Source: JAQBDA01 sp041301185
Lineage (GTDB): Bacteria; Chloroflexota; Anaerolineae; Anaerolineales; UBA4823
Assembly (NCBI GenBank): GCA_041301185.1
Contig: JBFYSV010000268.1
Span: forward strand, 1 to 17,616
Direction: 5' to 3'
DNA length: 17,616 nucleotides
Position numbers and translations under genes: made by a program. The notes under the pieces are model-generated. The model had not been told where the DNA came from. It searched no databases and saw nothing but the letters and a program-made list of their open reading frames with translations. Below are positions 1 to 7,574 of the stretch, one piece after another (the stretch's first letter is position 1; each line of letters opens with the position of its first letter).

Positions 1-1377
1 GCCGCCGTTGCCGCCGCGGGCGCTGATGGTCAGATCGGCCATCAGGTCGGGAACATCGACGACGACCACCACGGCGCCGCCCGCACCACCGCCCCCGGCT
101 CCATCATTCAAGACCGCGCCGGCGCTGGTGCCATTGGCAGAGATGCTCTGGGCAGGCAGCACCCCGCCAGACTGGTTGATGGTGCCGGCGCGCAGCAGGA
201 CGATCCCGCCGCCCGCTGCGCCGCTGCTGGCTAACCCGCCCGAAGGGGTACCCGTTCCATCATCCGTGACGCCCGAACCGCCTCCCCCGCCCAGCAGCAG
301 CCGACCAGGGTCTGCCTCAGCAAAAGCAGCCCCGCCGCGTCCGCCGGTATCCAGGGAAGAATAGGCGGAATAGCCACCCTGACCACCGGTGCCGCCGTTC
401 CCACCGCCGCCACCGCCGGAATTCTCGTGGTTGGTGAGGGGATTGCCGTCCGTGCCGCCGCCGCCGGCGTTGCCCGGCGCGCCGCGGGCGCGGCTGCCTT
501 CCGGATAGCCATCTGTGCCGGCAGGGGGAGCCGTATCCACCAGATCACCGTTGAAATACACGTAACGCGGGGCTCCTACCATCCCCTCGCCCTTAGCGCC
601 ATTGGCTTGCAGAAGAGATTGGGTGCGATAATCTTCATAGGAAAGGGCGCCATCGCCGTCCAGCTTGCGGGTGCTGCCGCCGCGGAATCCCTGACCGGTC
701 ACATTGATCGAGCTGGACGAGAAATCCAGCATATTCACCGCCTCGACGGCAACCACGCCGCCGGTAGCGCCATTCCACGAGCTGGCGGTCAGGTTACCTG
801 ACAGGACGATATCCAGATAGGCGGCTACCCGCACTACCTGGAAGCGCTGCTGCCCGTGAGCTGACTCGGAGTTCGAATGCGAATAGGTATTCAGCAAGCC
901 CTGCCCGGATCCCTCGCCGCGCAGGGTCAGGCTACCACCGCTGGCAAAGCTGACAACCGAGTCGGCGACAATATACTCGTAGCGACCAACATTGCTGGCA
1001 TCTGTATAGCCGCTGCCAGAGGAACCGCCGTCGCCATACGCTACGTTATTCGAGGAATCAAACAGCCCGTCTTGCATCTGGATGACCAGGAGCAGGTCGC
1101 CCACTTGAATCGACTGACCGGAGCCGCGCCCGGGTCCCAGGCTGATCTGGTTTGCGCCCGAGGCGGCGCTGGCGACCCCTGGGTAGTAGCTGTTGACCAC
1201 GCCGGATAAGGAGTGGGACTGGCGATCGACCAGGGTGAAACACACTGCCTGGGCACGAACCTGCCCGGAGGCGGGCAGGCAAAGCGAGATCAGCAGCAGG
1301 CTGATAAAACCAAACAAGACGAAATTGCGCCAGCATGGCATGCCCCGCCAACGGAATAATGAGCGTGTTTCATTCAT
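1..1377 (-). CDS. Secreted glycine-rich surface protein, C-terminus cut by window edge
   Basis: The reverse strand stays open from ATG at 1377 to base 1 (459 codons, no stop), so the gene continues beyond the window. The start has an AGGGGTGA-like ribosome site just upstream. Residues 1-44 form a signal peptide: an Arg-rich start, a hydrophobic stretch at about 19-36, and a likely cleavage after RAQA (44). Residues 45-290 are Ser/Gly/Asn-rich and beta-like, and include the phrase GDLLLVIQMQDG, which I associate from memory with large exported bacterial proteins carrying repeat domains. From about residue 295 the protein is dominated by Gly runs (GGGG, GGNGG, GGXGG) with some Ala, Ser and Thr. 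It is probably an extracellular or cell-surface protein. No catalytic motif is visible and the function is unknown. It has its own promoter candidate and lies beyond a terminator-like hairpin, so it is probably not part of the metabolic operon. Forward-strand open frames here are shadows. Confidence 0.82.
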   Translation of the reverse strand, partial: MNETRSLFRWRGMPCWRNFVLFGFISLLLISLCLPASGQVRAQAVCFTLVDRQSHSLSGVVNSYYPGVASAASGANQISLGPGRGSGQSIQVGDLLLVIQMQDGLFDSSNNVAYGDGGSSGSGYTDASNVGRYEYIVADSVVSFASGGSLTLRGEGSGQGLLNTYSHSNSESAHGQQRFQVVRVAAYLDIVLSGNLTASSWNGATGGVVAVEAVNMLDFSSSSINVTGQGFRGGSTRKLDGDGALSYEDYRTQSLLQANGAKGEGMVGAPRYVYFNGDLVDTAPPAGTDGYPEGSRARGAPGNAGGGGTDGNPLTNHENSGGGGGGNGGTGGQGGYSAYSSLDTGGRGGAAFAEADPGRLLLGGGGGSGVTDDGTGTPSGGLASSGAAGGGIVLLRAGTINQSGGVLPAQSISANGTSAGAVLNDGAGGGGAGGAVVVVVDVPDLMADLTISARGGNGG

Positions 1378-1405
1378 AAGGTCACCCCTATCGTGTACTT
1401 GTATC

Positions 1406-1423
1406 TTTATCCCCTATGATAAA
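1406..1423. repeat. Small inverted repeat in the leader of the glycine-rich gene
   Basis: TTTATC and GATAAA arms of six bases are separated by six bases, between the promoter candidate and the start codon. This could be an operator half-site pair or a weak leader hairpin. It is short enough to occur by chance in AT-rich DNA. Confidence 0.3.
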
Positions 1424-1437
1424 TCAAACTCACCCCC

Positions 1438-1466
1438 AATACAACAATACCTGACAAATTTGTAAA
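1438..1466 (-). promoter_or_regulatory. Candidate sigma-70-type promoter for the glycine-rich protein gene
   Basis: Read on the minus strand, TTTACA (1466-1461) is followed after 17 bases by TGTATT (1443-1438), a 4-of-6 match to the -10 consensus. It lies in an AT-rich patch in otherwise GC-rich DNA, about 60 bases before the ATG at 1377. The perfect 10-base palindrome ACAAATTTGT (1454-1463) overlaps the -35 element and could be an operator. This rests on sequence pattern only. Confidence 0.3.
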
Positions 1467-1475
1467 ATCATAAAA

Positions 1476-1530
1476 CATTATTGCTTTACAATAATGCAAG
1501 GCGGGCGCAACCAGGTCCGGTTGCGCCCGC
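1476..1530 (-). terminator. Tandem hairpins ending the metabolic gene set
   Basis: The first hairpin (1501-1530) begins 28 bases after the lyase stop codon. It has a perfect 12-bp GC-rich stem (GCGGGCGCAACC paired with GGTTGCGCCCGC) and a 6-base loop. The second (1476-1496) has a perfect 8-bp stem (CATTATTG paired with CAATAATG) around five bases. On the minus strand it is followed by TTTTATGATTTT, which can serve as the U-rich tail. The GC-rich stem alone has no clean T tract. Together they most likely stop transcription before the surface protein gene. Confidence 0.6.
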
Positions 1531-1557
1531 CGATCTCAACCCTCAGGGAGCGAGGGC

Positions 1558-2982
1558 TTACAGGGCATACATCTCATCCAGGACGTACAGCAGCATTTCC
1601 TTAAGCATCATCTGTCCGGGCAGGCTGCTGGCCAGCCCGTACACCGCCCCGCTGACCGGTGCTGGACGGGGCGGGTCTTTGGCGTAAGCCACGCCATCCC
1701 GCAAATCTGCCACAAAACGTTCGGCAATGCCGGGCTGGCTTTGCGGCAGGGTCACGCAGAAATGGAAGCCGGGCGGATCTTGCAACCCGTTCATACGCCA
1801 GCCTTTCATGCGCAGGTAATCGTTGACATGGTAGATGTCCACCTCGTCTGAAGTCATCCCAATCACGAAGGTGGTGTCCCCGATGAGCTTGATCTCTGGG
1901 ATGGATGCGATCCCAAGGCGGATTTTATCCACAGCAGCCATGATACCCCGGGTAGTTTCCAGGTAGCCTTCCTCGCCGATGGCGACCATTGCCGCCCAGG
2001 CGGCCGCGCTCAGTCCGGCAGAGCGGCTGCCCTGGAAGGTGGGCGAGATATACATCCCGCCAGCCCATTCGGAGGTGGTGTAAAACTGGTAGCGGCGCAG
2101 TTTGGGATTGCGGTAGAGCACCACCGAGGTGCCCTTGAGGGTGTAACCCCACTTGTGGGTGTCACAAGACATGGAGGTCACACCCGGCAGGCGGAAATCG
2201 AAGAGTGGGACGGGGTAGCCCAGCTTCTCGATCCAGGGCAGGATAAAACCACCCAGGCAGCCATCCACGTGAAAGCCAATGCCGTGCTCCAGTGCCAGGT
2301 CGGAGAGCTCTTCCAGCGGATCGATGATGCCGTGCGGGTAGTTGCCCGCCGAGCCAACGATAGCAATTGTGTTGGGGTTGATCTGGAGGCGCATGGCAGC
2401 CACGTCTGCCCGGTAATCACCTGCGACAGGCACGCGCACCAGCTTGATGCCAAAGTAATGCGCCCCTTTCTCAAATGCGGGATGAATGGTAGCCGGGGCA
2501 ACCATCTCGGGTTGGGTGATGCCTTTCTCTGCCCGCGCCCAATCCCGGTAGACCAGCATGGCGCACTGGATGCTATCACTGCCGCCGGAGGTGACCACGC
2601 CGCATACCTCGTCCTGGGGGTTATATTGCTTGACCGCCGGGGCGTTGAGCACGTTGGCAACCATGGAGATGATCTCGCCTTCGAACTTCGTCCCGCTGGG
2701 GCACATATCCCGCTGCAAGAGGTTCATGTGCGAGAACAGGCTGAAAACCTTATTCAAGAAGGCATAATGCCCCTTGCCGCCGTGGTAGATCGTGCCCGAG
2801 ACCTGCCCGCTCTCCCAGAGCTGGTCTTCCTGGGCAGCGATGGCAGACAGCTCAGCCAGGAGCTCCGCTGTGTCGCGCCCGGTGGGGGGCAGGCGGTCGT
2901 AGGTGGTCAATTTTTGGCGATAGGGGTGCATGTCGCCGAGCACTTTTTCGAGGGATAGGTCGTCTGCTTGATTTGAGTCCAT
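1558..2982 (-). CDS. Sphingosine-1-phosphate-lyase-like PLP enzyme (group II decarboxylase fold)
   Basis: This 474-aa protein is a pyridoxal-phosphate enzyme of the group that includes sphingosine-1-phosphate lyase and group II amino-acid decarboxylases. Visible motifs are TSGGSDS at 131-137 (PLP phosphate site), HVDGCLGGF at 238-246 with the ring-binding Asp240, and CDTHKWGYTLKGTSVVLY at 273-290 with Lys277 as the probable PLP Schiff-base lysine. The DTHK-G--KG-S-VLY pattern is much closer to S1P lyases than to glutamate decarboxylases. No membrane segment is seen, as in bacterial members, so it is probably cytosolic. I chose ATG 2982 over a start eight codons earlier because GGAG lies six bases before it. 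It lies 96 bases after the FGGY kinase, which suggests that a phosphorylated substrate is made and then cleaved. The true substrate is unknown; a decarboxylase is the main alternative. Confidence 0.85.
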   Translation of the reverse strand: MDSNQADDLSLEKVLGDMHPYRQKLTTYDRLPPTGRDTAELLAELSAIAAQEDQLWESGQVSGTIYHGGKGHYAFLNKVFSLFSHMNLLQRDMCPSGTKFEGEIISMVANVLNAPAVKQYNPQDEVCGVVTSGGSDSIQCAMLVYRDWARAEKGITQPEMVAPATIHPAFEKGAHYFGIKLVRVPVAGDYRADVAAMRLQINPNTIAIVGSAGNYPHGIIDPLEELSDLALEHGIGFHVDGCLGGFILPWIEKLGYPVPLFDFRLPGVTSMSCDTHKWGYTLKGTSVVLYRNPKLRRYQFYTTSEWAGGMYISPTFQGSRSAGLSAAAWAAMVAIGEEGYLETTRGIMAAVDKIRLGIASIPEIKLIGDTTFVIGMTSDEVDIYHVNDYLRMKGWRMNGLQDPPGFHFCVTLPQSQPGIAERFVADLRDGVAYAKDPPRPAPVSGAVYGLASSLPGQMMLKEMLLYVLDEMYAL

Positions 2983-2998
2983 GAAATCTCCTTTTTTG

Positions 2999-3045
2999 TT
3001 CACCACAGAGACACAGAGCGCACGGAGAAGTGCAAAGGAATTGAA
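2999..3045. repeat. CACAGAG-type dispersed repeat, copy 1
   Basis: The forward strand reads CACCACAGAGACACAGAG followed by a degenerate CGCACGGAGAA-like extension. The same motif class appears near 4682-4710 and, inverted, at 4831-4865. From memory, similar ACCACAGAG/CACAGAG intergenic repeats are common in several environmental bacterial groups. It sits in the gap between kinase and lyase genes, upstream of the lyase ribosome site. No coding potential is visible. Confidence 0.6.
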
Positions 3046-3078
3046 CTAAGGTCTCGGGGGAAGGTGGGTTATCCAGGG

Positions 3079-4653
3079 TCAGGAACGGTTCAGGGCGTGA
3101 AAGATAGGTTTCAGGGTCTTGAAGCTCGCCCGGAACTGCTGGTACAGCTTATTGTACACCTCCCGGTTTTGCGGGAGGGGCTCAAACACGCGAGCAACTT
3201 CAACCCGCTGCGGGATGGACTCGAGTGGCAGCCAGCCCAGGCGGTCCATTGCCAGATATGCCGCCCCGCGCACGTTGGTTAAACGCGGCTCTGCCATCTG
3301 GTGAATGGGGATGCCCAGCACATCGGTTATGATCTGCGCCCAGGCATCCGACTGGGCTCCGCCGCCAGCCAGGCGCAGATGGGTGAACTTCCGCCCGATG
3401 AACGGCTGGACAGCCTCCACCAGCCAGCGCCAGTTGAAGGCGATGCCCTCCAGCACAGCCCGGCTCAGGTGCTCGCGGCGGGTCTGGTGCGAGAGATTGA
3501 GAAAGCCTCCCCGCGCCAGGTGGTCCATGCTGGGCGAGATGCTGCCGTTGAACCAGGGCAAGAAGAGAACCCCCCCGCTGCCAACGGGCACCCCGGCGAC
3601 GGCATCATCCAGGCGGGCAAACACATCCTCGGGCAGATCGCCCAGGCTGAAGACATCCTGCGGGTAGAGCTGGTTATACAAGAATGACTCCAAAACCTTG
3701 CCGGTATTTCCGAGCTCTGCCATGATCAGGTATTTGCCCGGCAGCGGGCAGGGGATCGTGGTCAGGGCGTGCATGATATCAGTCTTCTTGAAAGGGACAT
3801 GCCCTGCCAGGTAGCCGGAATTGCCCAGGACCAGCACGCTATCATAATCCGCCACTGCGCCGCTGCCGATGGCTGCCGTGTGGTTATCATTGGCGGGTAC
3901 CAGCACCAGCGCCTGGCGGGAAATGCCCAGCTCATCTGCCACGGAAGGCAGAACCGGCCCCACCACCCCATCCACCGGCAAAAGCTCCGGCATCTTTTTG
4001 GGATCCACCCCGCAAGCCTTCACCAGCCAGGGATCGTAGCTAAGCCGTTCCGGGTGGCGGATATCGGTGAGCAAGAAGGGAAAGACCGTGCACAACGAGC
4101 CCGCACAGCGCCCGGTCAGGCGCAGGGTCAGGTAATCCATCGGCTCCAGGAATTTATCCGTCTTTCGGTAGATCTCGGGCAGCTCGTGCTGGATGAAGAG
4201 GACATGCCCGAGGGAATCGATGCCGGAATGGGTGGGCGGGAACCCGGTGCGCCGCACCCACTGGACGAGCTTGCCCAGGGCGTAGCCTTCCACCGATGGA
4301 AAGCCGCGCGTGATGGCTTGATTATAGGGGGCGCCGCGGGTATCCAGCCAGTGGACGGCGTTCATCAGCGGCTCGCCGTGGCTATCTACGGGGACGACCA
4401 CCGACCACTGAGTGGTGCAGGATACCGCCTGGATCGCCTCCGCCAGGATGCCAGACAGGCGCACGGCGCGGCGGGCAGCCTGGCAGACCGCCTGCCACCA
4501 TTCGTGCGGATCCTGCTCCACCCCACCCCCGGGTAGAAAACATAGGGTAGTGGTTTGGTTGGCGCTGGCGATGACGCGACCGGCGGCATCAACCACCCCT
4601 GCCTTTGGCCCGCCCGTGCCGAGGTCGATGGCGAGGATATATTTTTCAGTCAT
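3079..4653 (-). CDS. FGGY-family carbohydrate kinase (xylulokinase-like)
   Basis: This 524-aa protein matches the FGGY sugar/polyol kinase family in length and layout. The N-terminal lobe opens with the phosphate-binding motif AIDLGTGGPKAGVVD (8-22), and LDTRG occurs at 103-107. The central ANDNHTAAIGSGA segment contains Asp256, at the position of the family's catalytic base. A C-terminal LAGGGAQSDAWAQIITDVLG segment is the adenosine-binding signature. The enzyme should transfer phosphate from ATP to a hydroxyl of a sugar, polyol or similar compound in the cytoplasm. The substrate cannot be read from sequence. It lies 214 bases after mmsA and 96 bases before the lyase-like gene, with dispersed repeats on both sides. 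Neighbours suggest an amino-alcohol or related intermediate rather than a free pentose, but that is inference. ATG 4653 has only a modest AGGG-type ribosome site (GCAGGGTCA). Confidence 0.85.
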   Translation of the reverse strand: MTEKYILAIDLGTGGPKAGVVDAAGRVIASANQTTTLCFLPGGGVEQDPHEWWQAVCQAARRAVRLSGILAEAIQAVSCTTQWSVVVPVDSHGEPLMNAVHWLDTRGAPYNQAITRGFPSVEGYALGKLVQWVRRTGFPPTHSGIDSLGHVLFIQHELPEIYRKTDKFLEPMDYLTLRLTGRCAGSLCTVFPFLLTDIRHPERLSYDPWLVKACGVDPKKMPELLPVDGVVGPVLPSVADELGISRQALVLVPANDNHTAAIGSGAVADYDSVLVLGNSGYLAGHVPFKKTDIMHALTTIPCPLPGKYLIMAELGNTGKVLESFLYNQLYPQDVFSLGDLPEDVFARLDDAVAGVPVGSGGVLFLPWFNGSISPSMDHLARGGFLNLSHQTRREHLSRAVLEGIAFNWRWLVEAVQPFIGRKFTHLRLAGGGAQSDAWAQIITDVLGIPIHQMAEPRLTNVRGAAYLAMDRLGWLPLESIPQRVEVARVFEPLPQNREVYNKLYQQFRASFKTLKPIFHALNRS

Positions 4654-4681
4654 TGACCCTGCTCACCCAAAAAGGAAAACA

Positions 4682-4710
4682 TCACCACGAAGTCTCAAAG
4701 GCACGAAGAA
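4682..4710. repeat. CACGAAG/CACAGAG-type dispersed repeat, copy 2
   Basis: The forward strand reads TCACCACGAAGTCTCAAAG then GCACGAAGAA, a variant of the ACCACAGAG-type repeat. It ends about 30 bases upstream of the kinase start and faces copy 3 at 4831-4865 in opposite orientation, so the two bracket a stretch of about 185 bases. Confidence 0.5.
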
Positions 4711-4742
4711 TCAAGTAAGGTAGTACCCGACGGCTGCTGGGA

Positions 4743-4784
4743 GGAGGGCGTGTTTGAGCCAGCGGCGCTCGCCCGAACACCTCC
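4743..4784. repeat. Imperfect GC-rich hairpin in the mmsA-kinase gap
   Basis: GGAG, GTGTT and GAGC on the left pair in order with GCTC, AACAC and CTCC on the right, with short bulges. An alternative pairing of GGGCG (4746-4750) with CGCCC (4770-4774) is also possible. No T tract follows on the minus strand, so I do not call it a terminator. It lies inside the 214-base gap between mmsA and the kinase gene, between two opposing dispersed repeats. I see no gene in this gap. Confidence 0.45.
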
Positions 4785-4830
4785 ATTACTTCCCTGAAGT
4801 ACCGAAATGCTAATTTTTTGGTTGAAGTAC

Positions 4831-4865
4831 CTTTCTCTGTGCTCTCTGTGTACTCTGTGGTTGAA
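4831..4865. repeat. CACAGAG-type dispersed repeat, copy 3 (inverted)
   Basis: The forward strand reads CTTTCTCTGTGCTCTCTGTG then TACTCTGTGGTTGAA. Its reverse complement is the ACCACAGAG...CACAGAG...CACAGAGA pattern. It ends three bases from the mmsA stop codon (4868-4870), so the repeat starts almost at the end of the gene. Confidence 0.65.
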
Positions 4866-4867
4866 TC

Positions 4868-6349
4868 TCAGAATTGCCGCGACCATTCTTTGGGCCAGCG
4901 CTCGATGACCACTTTGGTCTGGGTGTAGAACTCCACCGCGTGGTCTGCCTGCCCGTGCAGAGTGCCGAAGAAGCTTTCCTTCCAGCCGCTGAACGGGAAG
5001 AATGCCATCGGCGCCGCCACACCGATATTGATGCCGATATTGCCAGCCTGGGCTTGATGGCGGAACTTGCGTGCCGCCGCTCCACTGTTGGTGAACAGGC
5101 AAGCCATATTTCCATAGGCGGCGCTGTTGACCAGGGCAATGGCTTCATCCAGGTCAGAGACATGCATCAAGCCCATCACCGGCCCGAAGATCTCGGTGCG
5201 GAAGACCTCCCCGCTGGGCGGGACGTTGTCCAGGATAGTGGGACGCAAGAAATAGCCCGTTTCATAACCTGAGACTTGAGTGTAGCGCCCATCCACCAGC
5301 AGGTGAGCGCCTTCAGCCAGGCCTTTGTGGATCATACCCTGGATGCGGGCTCTGCTTTGCGGGGAGATGACCGGACCCATCTGAACGCCATCCTCCAGCC
5401 CATAGCCGACCACCCGCTTCTCCGCAGCTTCCACCAGGGCGGGGGTGAAGTCTTTGCGCGCTTTGTCCCCCACCGTGACGACCAGGGAGGCTGCCAGGCA
5501 GCGCTGCCCGGCATTGCCGAAGACGCTGTCCGTGGCGATCTGGGTGGTCATCTCCAGGTCGGCGTCCGGCAGGATGATCAGGGGGTTCTTCGCCCCGCCC
5601 TGCGCCTGGACGCGCTTACCGGTTTCCGCGCCGCGGGTATAGACATGGCGCGCCACCTTGGTAGAGCCGACGAAGCTCACTGCAGCGACGCCAGGATGAT
5701 CCAGAATGGCGTTGACCGTTTCCGCCGCCCCATTGACCAGGTTGACCACACCCGGCGGGAAGGCAACCTGCTCCAGCAGGCGGAACACTTTCTGCATGGT
5801 GATGGGTGTGCGATCGGAAGGCTTGACAAGCACGGTATTGCCGCACGCCAGGGCATACGGCAGGAACCAGAACGGGATCATCCCTGGGAAATTGAACGGG
5901 GCGATGATGGCGCATACCCCCACCGGCTGGCGCAGGACATACTCGTCGATTCCGGCGGCGATATTCTCCAGGATGCCGCCTTGCATCATCTTCGGGATAC
6001 CGCAGGCCACCTCTACGTTCTCAATCGCCCGGCGCATCTCGCCCTGGGCTTCTTTGAGGGTCTTGCCGTTCTCCTCGACGATCGATCGCGACAGGTCATC
6101 AAACTCGTATTCAAGCAGGTTTTTCAGCTCGAACAGGTACTGGATGCGCTCGGGCGGAGGCGTATCCCGCCAGTTTTGAAAAGCCCGGGAAGCCGCCCGG
6201 ACTGCCATATCCACCTCAGACGGCGAGGTGAGCGGCACCTGGGCGAGCACGCGCCCCGTCGCAGGGTTGTGGATATCCAGCCATTGCTGGCTGGTTGAGG
6301 CCTGCCAGTCGCCGCCGATGAAGTTGAATAGTTGTTGGAAATTCGCCAT
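4868..6349 (-). CDS. mmsA: CoA-acylating methylmalonate/malonate-semialdehyde dehydrogenase
   Basis: This 493-aa protein has the usual length of MmsA/IolA enzymes, which convert methylmalonate semialdehyde or malonate semialdehyde with CoA and NAD+ to propionyl-CoA or acetyl-CoA and CO2. Visible are PFNFPGM with oxyanion Asn153, Lys176 in NTVLVKPSDRTP, and the catalytic Cys284 in FGNAGQRCLA. The usual ALDH general-base motif ELGGK is replaced by AQGGAKN, a hallmark of the acylating MmsA group. The C-terminus GTLHGQADHAVEFYTQTKVV is also typical. The start is 12 bases after the stop of dehydrogenase B with a weak AGGTTA site, so translational coupling is likely. In this context it may finish breakdown of a three-carbon unit such as beta-alanine-derived malonate semialdehyde. 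Valine or myo-inositol breakdown is the classical alternative, but no partner genes of those pathways are seen. Confidence 0.93.
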   Translation of the reverse strand: MANFQQLFNFIGGDWQASTSQQWLDIHNPATGRVLAQVPLTSPSEVDMAVRAASRAFQNWRDTPPPERIQYLFELKNLLEYEFDDLSRSIVEENGKTLKEAQGEMRRAIENVEVACGIPKMMQGGILENIAAGIDEYVLRQPVGVCAIIAPFNFPGMIPFWFLPYALACGNTVLVKPSDRTPITMQKVFRLLEQVAFPPGVVNLVNGAAETVNAILDHPGVAAVSFVGSTKVARHVYTRGAETGKRVQAQGGAKNPLIILPDADLEMTTQIATDSVFGNAGQRCLAASLVVTVGDKARKDFTPALVEAAEKRVVGYGLEDGVQMGPVISPQSRARIQGMIHKGLAEGAHLLVDGRYTQVSGYETGYFLRPTILDNVPPSGEVFRTEIFGPVMGLMHVSDLDEAIALVNSAAYGNMACLFTNSGAAARKFRHQAQAGNIGINIGVAAPMAFFPFSGWKESFFGTLHGQADHAVEFYTQTKVVIERWPKEWSRQF

Positions 6350-6361
6350 AAGATAACCTGT

Positions 6362-7531
6362 CTAAACCGGTGTCGTCACGGTAACCTGGGTGACAATCTG
6401 GCGCGTCTCGAGCTCTTTGAAGAAAGGCTCCGGGTCAATGACCGCCTCGGGAGGGTAGACGCCGGGCGGGATGCGCCCCTGGGCCAGCCAGACCGCCGCC
6501 ACAGCCGGGGCAACCCCGGTTGGCAGGGCGCCTTTCACGGTCAGGGTGCCCAGGCGGTAGATTACTGGTTTGCCGTCCTTGACACCGCGCACCTCGGTGA
6601 CGATCTCCTTGCTCCAATCCGGCGGCTTGCGGGTCGGCGGTTCCAGGAAGGTGGTGATGGGCGGCACGTAACCAGAGAGCATGCCCACCATCAAGTCACG
6701 CGGGGCGATCTGAACGCCATTCACCTCCACCAGCTGGCGGCTATCGAAGCCGAACTCGACTAGAACCCTGATCTTCTCCACTACTTCCTTCGCCATGCCC
6801 CAGTAGTTGATCTTGAAGAAGCACTCCTGCACGCCTTTATCTTTATAGGTAACCGGCAGGGTTGCCACTTCTGAGTGCAGGGAGTAGTGCATGGGCAGCA
6901 AGCCAATCGGCGGGCTGAACCAGTAATCCTCAAAGCCGGTCAGCGGCGGGCGGGCCTCGAAGCGCCCCGCCTCGAAAACCATCGGCTCCAGGGTCAGCTC
7001 GTCCACGATGGTGGGGACGGAATAGGTGAAGAGGGGCTCGTCAGTGGGCGGCGGCAGGATGCCGTCGTAGATGCGGATGTATTCGATGCGGTCCAGCCGG
7101 TCGGCGGCGTAGCGCGCCTGAATGTTGGGCACCCCCGGCGCAGAACCCATCCCCAGCACAGCGCTCAGCCCGGCAGCCGCGTAGCGGTCATGCAGCTCGA
7201 GCTGCTGGCGAGTGACGAAGAACAGACCGCCCATATCGGTGTAATGCACACCCGCCGCCAGGCAGGCTTCCATCACCCGCAGGTTGGTATGGCGAATGGT
7301 GGCATTGACCAGGGCCTGGGAGCCGCGCAGGCTGGCAACGAAGCCCGGCTGGTCGTTGAGGTCTACTTTTTGGAGGCTCACTTTAGGGCTGTTCAGATAG
7401 TCGGCGACGATCTGCGCCTGCTGCATATCGATATCGGCGATCACCACCTCGTCAACCCGGGAATCGTTGACCAGGTCTTGCACGCTGATGCAACCCATTT
7501 TTCCCGCCCCACCCAATACGGTTATACGCAT
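6362..7531 (-). CDS. Saccharopine/lysine-6-dehydrogenase-like NAD-binding oxidoreductase B
   Basis: This 389-aa protein begins with a Rossmann motif VLGGAGKMG (5-13) and has Asp33 at the end of the second strand, which favours NAD(H) over NADP(H). YTDMGG, LELHDRYAAAG and SAPGVPNI follow. The length and the late segment GVYPPEAVIDPEPFFKEL resemble, from memory, lysine 6-dehydrogenase, a saccharopine-dehydrogenase-family enzyme of about 385 aa that oxidatively deaminates the terminal amine of lysine to a semialdehyde. Carboxyspermidine dehydrogenase is a related, longer-standing alternative. It is a divergent paralogue of the protein at 10545-11705, and both follow an aldehyde dehydrogenase gene. 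AAGGAG lies nine bases before the ATG. A role in producing an aldehyde for the ALDH is inferred; the substrate is unknown. Confidence 0.85.
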   Translation of the reverse strand: MRITVLGGAGKMGCISVQDLVNDSRVDEVVIADIDMQQAQIVADYLNSPKVSLQKVDLNDQPGFVASLRGSQALVNATIRHTNLRVMEACLAAGVHYTDMGGLFFVTRQQLELHDRYAAAGLSAVLGMGSAPGVPNIQARYAADRLDRIEYIRIYDGILPPPTDEPLFTYSVPTIVDELTLEPMVFEAGRFEARPPLTGFEDYWFSPPIGLLPMHYSLHSEVATLPVTYKDKGVQECFFKINYWGMAKEVVEKIRVLVEFGFDSRQLVEVNGVQIAPRDLMVGMLSGYVPPITTFLEPPTRKPPDWSKEIVTEVRGVKDGKPVIYRLGTLTVKGALPTGVAPAVAAVWLAQGRIPPGVYPPEAVIDPEPFFKELETRQIVTQVTVTTPV

Positions 7532-7574
7532 AGCTCGATTCTCCTTGATTGGTTCTTAACCAGTTTGTTGGGAG

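Noticed and set aside
8..1209. Forward-strand open frames (8-364, 427-801, 877-1209) as genes
   Set aside because: The minus strand holds one continuous frame with a signal peptide across all of them. The forward frames are Pro/Ala/Arg-rich complements of Gly-rich codons.
2155..2958. A 267-codon forward-strand open frame over the lyase gene
   Set aside because: It is antisense to a protein with clear PLP-enzyme motifs and has no family likeness of its own.
5276..6298. A 340-codon forward-strand open frame over mmsA
   Set aside because: It is antisense to a complete MmsA, with no motifs and low-complexity Arg/His/Gly composition.
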